This document shows, piece by piece, positions 60,537-64,000 of a DNA stretch of 64,000 bases. The DNA is from Bog-473 sp963788125 (GTDB lineage Bacteria; Actinomycetota; Acidimicrobiia; Acidimicrobiales; RAAP-2), in assembly GCA_963788125.1 (NCBI GenBank), contig CAWBFN010000002.1, positions 124,001-188,000 of the forward strand, in the 5' to 3' direction. Made by a program: the position numbers and the translations under genes. Below the pieces are notes generated by a model. It was given only the letters and a program-made list of their open reading frames with translations. It ran no database searches and was not told the origin of the DNA. Each line of letters opens with the position of its first letter. The stretch's first letter is position 1.

Positions 60537-61657
60537 GTCTCGATGTGTTGATCAGCCATGACCAGGGCCCGACGCCGGCGAAGGGCCAGAGCCGTTGCCA
60601 GAGCTGATCCAATCAGGGCGACGATGCCCAGGATCACGAGATCCTCATTGCCCGAGTGCGATGCCCCGCCCAACCCGGTCTGGGCAGAGCCGACCGGTAG
60701 GACGCCGGTCGCAACCCCCACTCCCGACCCGGTGCTTCCGGTCGATCCGGCGGCTCCGGGTGATGCGCCTGTTCTGCCGGTCACCCCAGAGCCACCGGCG
60801 CCCGCGGCCGCGGGGCTCTTGGTTCCACTCGCACCCGTCGGCGCGGTTGTGGCCGGCGACGCTGGCGCAGTTGTCGTGGTGGTCGGCGTCGCAGCTTCAT
60901 AGTTGTTGGTGAAGGCTGTCGTGCAGGTCACGGTGCTTCCCCCGCCGTTCGACGAGCCATCACACTGCGTGATGGTCACAGGTAGCGCCGTCGCGCCGCC
61001 GGTCACCGTGCACTGCACCCGGGTCATGGCGCCACCGCCGTTGCCCGAGCCATTGCACTGGGTCACCGTGGCACCGGTCGTGGAAGCGACCGGAGCGCAC
61101 ACCTCGGTCGGCGCAGTGCCGCCGCCCGCACCCGAGCCGATGCACTGATCGACCGAGACGCCCGGCGCCGCCGTGCCGGCGGCGACGGTATTGACCACCG
61201 CGACTTTGCACGTCACGTTGCTGCCCCCTCCGTAAGCAATGCCGTTGCATTGATTCACCGAGGTGACGAGCTGGCTGGATGTGGTCACCGTGGTGGTACA
61301 GCCGAAGGGCGGGAGAACGCCGGCGGCCGCGAGACACGCCGTGCTGGTAATCGTCGAGGACGTGGCTCCGGTTGAGGTCACGGTGTTGTCCACGGTGATG
61401 GTGCAGGTCACCTGGAATCCGGCTCCGGTGGGATAGGCCGGGGGATCGCACTGGGTGGCAGCAGGCGCACTGGCTCCCGATGCTGCCGGTGCGCTCGCCA
61501 ACCCACCGAGGACCCCCACGGCCAGGGCGAGGGTCGCCACCACGGCCACGACGAGACCACGACGCAGCGTCGCCCGGTGGGCCACGGCGCGCAGATGCGC
61601 CATCGAGCTCCCCGCGAAAGAACGTGAGATCCGGGCGCGGCGTGGGGCGGCAGGCAT
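60533..61657 (-). CDS. Sortase-anchored surface protein, copy 2, 374 aa
   Basis: The same as copy 1 at 54297-55421, with the same signal peptide, Cys-rich GGG modules, AQTG sorting signal and RRRR tail. Its own sortase is broken, so anchoring would depend on the intact enzyme at 53614. The shared promoter and ribosome-binding site suggest both copies are expressed alike if the assembly is right. Confidence 0.87.
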   Translation of the reverse strand: MPAAPRRARISRSFAGSSMAHLRAVAHRATLRRGLVVAVVATLALAVGVLGGLASAPAASGASAPAATQCDPPAYPTGAGFQVTCTITVDNTVTSTGATSSTITSTACLAAAGVLPPFGCTTTVTTSSQLVTSVNQCNGIAYGGGSNVTCKVAVVNTVAAGTAAPGVSVDQCIGSGAGGGTAPTEVCAPVASTTGATVTQCNGSGNGGGAMTRVQCTVTGGATALPVTITQCDGSSNGGGSTVTCTTAFTNNYEAATPTTTTTAPASPATTAPTGASGTKSPAAAGAGGSGVTGRTGASPGAAGSTGSTGSGVGVATGVLPVGSAQTGLGGASHSGNEDLVILGIVALIGSALATALALRRRRALVMADQHIET

Positions 61658-61759
61658 GACGAGCTCCTTCGAGAGTCCCGAAATAAACAACCGTCTGTGA
61701 CGGACGTCCGGAACTACCTCACGAGGGTACTCTAGTTATTGATATATAGCAAATCGTTT

Positions 61760-61781
61760 CTAGTAAGTATTCTGGTACTTT
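61760..61781 (+). promoter_or_regulatory. Promoter of the winged-helix gene
   Basis: CTAGTAAGTATTCTGG is followed by TACTTT at 61776-61781, a -10 element ending six bases before the ATG at 61788. The mRNA should be leaderless. The motif resembles the one before the ice-binding-like gene. Confidence 0.55.
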
Positions 61782-61787
61782 TGTGAA

Positions 61788-62099
61788 ATGGCGCCATGGA
61801 CCTTCCTCACCAACCACGGGCGAGCCTTGCTGTGCATCGCCCGGGACCCCGATATCCGCCTGCGCGACATAGCGGTGGCCCTAGGAATCACCGAGCGGCG
61901 TGCCTACGGCATCGTCAACGACCTGACCGAAGCCGGATACGTCATTAAGGAAAAGGAAGGGCGTCGCAACCGCTATCAGGTCCAAGAGCACCTCCCCGTG
62001 CCCGAAGCCCCCGATCAGGAACAGGCCATCGGGGAGGTGTTGAGCCTGATGACCGGACGACACGCAGCGCGAAGGCCCAAACGGCGCGTACCGCGCTGA
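61788..62099 (+). CDS. Winged-helix transcriptional regulator, 103 aa
   Basis: A MarR/ArsR-like winged helix covers residues 4-70: WTFLTNHGRALLCIARDPD, RLRDIAVALGITERRAYGIV with the recognition helix, and GYVIKEKEGRRNRYQV as wing. A short basic tail follows. Small proteins with this WTFLTNH start occur in actinobacteria. It is divergent from the surface-protein gene, so local control is likely. The start codon lies within the last bases of repeat copy 2; copy 1 retains only the first bases. Confidence 0.88.
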   Translation: MAPWTFLTNHGRALLCIARDPDIRLRDIAVALGITERRAYGIVNDLTEAGYVIKEKEGRRNRYQVQEHLPVPEAPDQEQAIGEVLSLMTGRHAARRPKRRVPR

Positions 62100-62116
62100 G
62101 GCCGGGTTGGGGTAGC

Positions 62117-62142
62117 GGGCCGTCCCTACCGGGGGACGGCCC
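62117..62142 (+). terminator. Hairpin terminator after the winged-helix gene
   Basis: GGGCCGTCCC and GGGACGGCCC pair perfectly over ten bases around TACCGG. The stem starts 17 bases after the stop codon. A T-run is weak. It overlaps the end of the convergent gene, so it may serve both. Confidence 0.65.
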
Positions 62143-62449
62143 GGCGTTCCTGTCCTGCCCACACGACCCGTGACGCCTTCGATCGGCGCTCCTTTGCCGC
62201 CTGGCTGAATCGGTGTTCTGCGCCCTGTGGCGTGATGCCTCCGACGGTTTCCCCTATCTGGCGCCAGCTGGCTCCGTGACGGCGGGCTGCCTCCGCTGAT
62301 CCGTGGCAGAGCCGATCCGCCGACCGTCGGAGTTCGTCTGCGAAACGAAGGGCGGCAAGTGATGCCCCGGGCTCCTCGGATATCCCGGCGACCGCCTCTC
62401 GGCGGCCGTCCTCCACTAACGCGGCAGCAATGGATTCTGGGTCTCGCAT
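62126..62449 (-). CDS. Small HTH-like protein, 107 aa
   Basis: Residues about 40-90 look helical, with ADELRRSADRLCHGSAEAARR and then GASWRQIGETVGGITPQGAEHRF, a helix-turn-helix-like segment similar to small actinobacterial DNA-binding proteins. The ATG follows GGAGG very closely. It is divergent from the secreted protein gene and shares the upstream region holding three palindromes, so it is a candidate regulator of that promoter. This is inference. Confidence 0.6.
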   Translation of the reverse strand: MRDPESIAAALVEDGRREAVAGISEEPGASLAALRFADELRRSADRLCHGSAEAARRHGASWRQIGETVGGITPQGAEHRFSQAAKERRSKASRVVWAGQERRAVPR

Positions 62450-62481
62450 ACCTCCATCGTACCCGGCCGGGATAGGACTTT

Positions 62482-62534
62482 CAACTATATGTTGACAACC
62501 ATGTGTTGAAGGTCTACTCTTCAACACATGGTTG
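62482..62534. promoter_or_regulatory. Leaderless promoter with three CAAC-N5-GTTG operators
   Basis: Three 13-base palindromes lie at 62482-62494, 62496-62508 and 62522-62534. The last two also build a perfect 16-base inverted repeat (62496-62511 and 62519-62534). TTGACA at 62492-62497 and TACTCT at 62515-62520, 17 bases apart, make a good promoter, starting near the ATG at 62528. Binding would block -35, -10 and the start codon. Confidence 0.8.
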
Positions 62535-63229
62535 ATAGCTCAGATCGGAAGCACGGCCGCCGGCGATACGTCACTTTCTTCGTGGCGGCGATCCTCGCTG
62601 TTGCCGGTTGCCTCGCCCTTACTCTGCCGAGGGATCACGTGACGCCAACCTCCACCGCGCTCTCCCCCCCATCACGGCCCGTCGTCGACAAAGTGCCTGC
62701 TCTTGCCCTTGCGGCGCCCACCACCACAACGACCGCAATGCCAGTTGCGACAGTACCGGCACCTGCGGCGGGGGAGACCGCGGTCACCGAGCCCTCCGTG
62801 GCGACAATGGTTGCCCAAGTGGAGGCCGCCGGAGTGGAGCCGGGGTCCAACTGGAGCTGGAGCATGGGCGACACGGCGACTCACTGTGGTGTCGTGTCCG
62901 GTGCCGGCACGGGGTGCACCTTCGGAGCGGGCGGACTCGAGTACACCGTTTTTGCCGGGACGCCGACTCTCGCCCTCGTCGCCCATGAGCTGGCCAACGC
63001 GGAGACCCAGAACGATGCCGTACCAGACCTGCTGAACGATGTCGCCACCGCAGAAGGCGGGACGTCGTGGTCACCGACCGATGCCGTGGCCTCCTGCCTC
63101 GTCGAGCACTTCATGGGTGTCCAGGACGGTGCCGCCGGATCGTGGCGATGCCCGACAGCACTGGCCACCACCGTGGCCGACAACATCCATGACACACTTT
63201 CGTCGACAATCGTGAGCCAGACGAGCTGA
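62528..63229 (+). CDS. Secreted or membrane-anchored hypothetical protein, 233 aa
   Basis: After a basic start (KHGRRRY) comes a hydrophobic segment at about residues 14-33 ending near AGCLALT, compatible with a signal anchor or a weak lipobox. A Pro/Thr/Ala-rich linker reaches residue 90. The C-terminal 140 residues form a compact domain with four Cys (THCGVV, TGCTFG, ASCLVEH, WRCPTA) and ALVAHELANAETQND. HEL resembles a metal motif but lacks a second His. The family is unknown. Its promoter is strongly operator-covered. Confidence 0.75.
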   Translation: MVDSSDRKHGRRRYVTFFVAAILAVAGCLALTLPRDHVTPTSTALSPPSRPVVDKVPALALAAPTTTTTAMPVATVPAPAAGETAVTEPSVATMVAQVEAAGVEPGSNWSWSMGDTATHCGVVSGAGTGCTFGAGGLEYTVFAGTPTLALVAHELANAETQNDAVPDLLNDVATAEGGTSWSPTDAVASCLVEHFMGVQDGAAGSWRCPTALATTVADNIHDTLSSTIVSQTS

Positions 63230-64000
63230 CGAACGACCTCTCACCCAGTCGCGGATCTCCCTGGCACGGTCGATCGCCACTGCGGCAACGTCACGACGGC
63301 ACCAGACGGCTGCGGCGGGAGCGGCGGCGGTGACGGTGACGGTGACGGCGCGGTGACGGGAGAGCAGTAGCGCCAGAGCGACCATCACCGCCACGACGAA
63401 GAGGGCGGCGGCGACAAGGGCCAGCGTCGAAAGGCCGGGAGCTCGTGGCGACTTCGCCCCACCATTGCCGCGCGGGAAGGTGATCGTCGCGACCGCTGAC
63501 CGTTCGAGGGATCCGCTGGTGATCCCCAGGTCGGCTCGCCAGGGTCCGCGAGGGAGTTCCGAACCGAGCTGCACCGCCACCGGTTCAGAGGCTCCGGGCG
63601 CGAGCAGTGTTCCCAGCGTGGCTGCAATCGGCCCGGCGCGCAGTCCGTCGGGGCCATGGGTCAGCATGAGATTGCCACTCAGGTCGAGTGTGCCCTGGCC
63701 GCTGTTGTGGACGGTTGTGACGACAACAGACCCGCCCGTGGCCGAGCGCTTCGCTGTGAGCGGCCCGATTGCGAAGTTCGAAGGAGGCGCGCCTCCGGGT
63801 CCGATCGTGAGATACATCCGGACGCCGACCCGGTTTACCAGGGTAATGCCGCCCGCGACCGCGGGCGGTGCGGATACCTCCGCCCACAGCACGGCATAGC
63901 GCTCGCCAGATGACGCACCGCTGGGCACATTGACCGTCAACGTGTCGAATGCCTCACTGCCTCGCGCCAAGCGGACCACGTTGTGACCTACCGACGTCCA
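63071..64000 (-). CDS. Membrane-anchored surface protein, N-terminus outside the window
   Basis: The frame is open to the window edge, so the start is missing. The visible part has two beta-rich domains (ERYAVLWAEV, RVGVRMYLTIGPG, then VVVTTVHNSGQGTLDLSGN), resembling DUF916/WxL-type surface proteins, and a transmembrane helix near the C-terminus (LSTLALVAAALFVVAVMVALALLL, about positions 63360-63430). The last 50 or so codons overlap the convergent secreted-protein gene by 159 bases and look unlike a normal tail. The true stop may therefore lie earlier, masked by a sequence error. Confidence 0.6.
   Translation of the reverse strand, partial: WTSVGHNVVRLARGSEAFDTLTVNVPSGASSGERYAVLWAEVSAPPAVAGGITLVNRVGVRMYLTIGPGGAPPSNFAIGPLTAKRSATGGSVVVTTVHNSGQGTLDLSGNLMLTHGPDGLRAGPIAATLGTLLAPGASEPVAVQLGSELPRGPWRADLGITSGSLERSAVATITFPRGNGGAKSPRAPGLSTLALVAAALFVVAVMVALALLLSRHRAVTVTVTAAAPAAAVWCRRDVAAVAIDRAREIRDWVRGRSSARLAHDCRRKCVMDVVGHGGGQCCRASPRSGGTVLDTHEVLDEAGGHGIGR

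Larger units (their letters stand above)
60468..61795. repeat. 1,328-bp direct repeat, copy 2
   Basis: The second copy of 54232-55559. Its left end cuts the sortase; its right end runs into an intact winged-helix gene. Thus each copy is joined to one intact outer neighbour, as expected for an A-B-A structure. Confidence 0.95.

Noticed and set aside
54232..61795. Composite transposon
   Set aside because: The repeats hold a surface-protein gene, not a transposase. No terminal inverted repeats or target duplications were seen.

Overview
The window looks like chromosomal DNA of a high-GC actinobacterium, most likely a member of the Acidimicrobiia. The signs are several F420-type luciferase-like oxidoreductases, a MarP-type periplasmic protease, DUF2510/DUF4328, DUF3618 and DUF4235 proteins, a class F sortase with its substrate, GGVFAFG-type surface repeats, many GTG starts and several promoters that appear to be leaderless. 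This placement is inference from gene content; no rRNA gene is present.

Layout. 0-15 kb: tRNA-Ser, a metallo-beta-lactamase-fold hydrolase, a GH15 trehalase/glucoamylase, MarP, a lipoprotein, an F420 oxidoreductase, an M20 amidohydrolase, a P450 with its TetR regulator and operator, a BtuF-like protein, a beta-lactamase-like hydrolase and a DHA2 exporter. 15-18 kb: a methyltransferase coupled to an unusual ferritin-like/DUF362 fusion; each carries one extra base. 18-34 kb: catabolic and accessory genes, namely two sugar-isomerase-like TIM barrels, a class II aldolase, an amidohydrolase, an enoyl-CoA hydratase, an SDR, an acyl-CoA ligase, a TetR/tyrosine-phosphatase pair facing a MaoC hydratase, a membrane protein, a cation/proton antiporter and a frameshifted D-aminoacylase.

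32.9-45.7 kb holds two catabolic modules that each pair an acyl-CoA ligase with an aminoglycoside-phosphotransferase-like kinase. One is an overlapping four-gene operon (AttH/CrtC-like protein, P450, kinase, acyl-CoA ligase). The other is a set of short units (ADH and kinase, SDR, cupin, acyl-CoA ligase). An operator-like motif, TTGACATC, recurs in three of the gaps. By analogy with known hydroxyacyl-CoA kinases, a hydroxylate, thioesterify, phosphorylate route is a reasonable hypothesis.

45.7-50 kb carries trehalose-6-phosphate synthase overlapping a GH13 glucosidase, then a holin-like/DUF3618/DUF4235 envelope operon and a tRNA-Arg. After the tRNA the sequence becomes less GC-rich by eye. 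51-62 kb is a surface/signalling region: a sortase-type surface protein, a class F sortase and a CHASE-GGDEF-EAL c-di-GMP protein in one operon, a 751-residue ice-binding-like surface protein, and a second c-di-GMP protein. The surface-protein gene is present twice as a 1,328-bp repeat with no difference found by eye, flanking 4.9 kb. This A-B-A pattern is what integration of a circle, recent recombination or misassembly would give. The right end holds a winged-helix regulator, a small HTH-like protein and a secreted protein whose promoter and start codon sit inside three CAAC-N5-GTTG palindromes, and a surface protein cut by the window edge.
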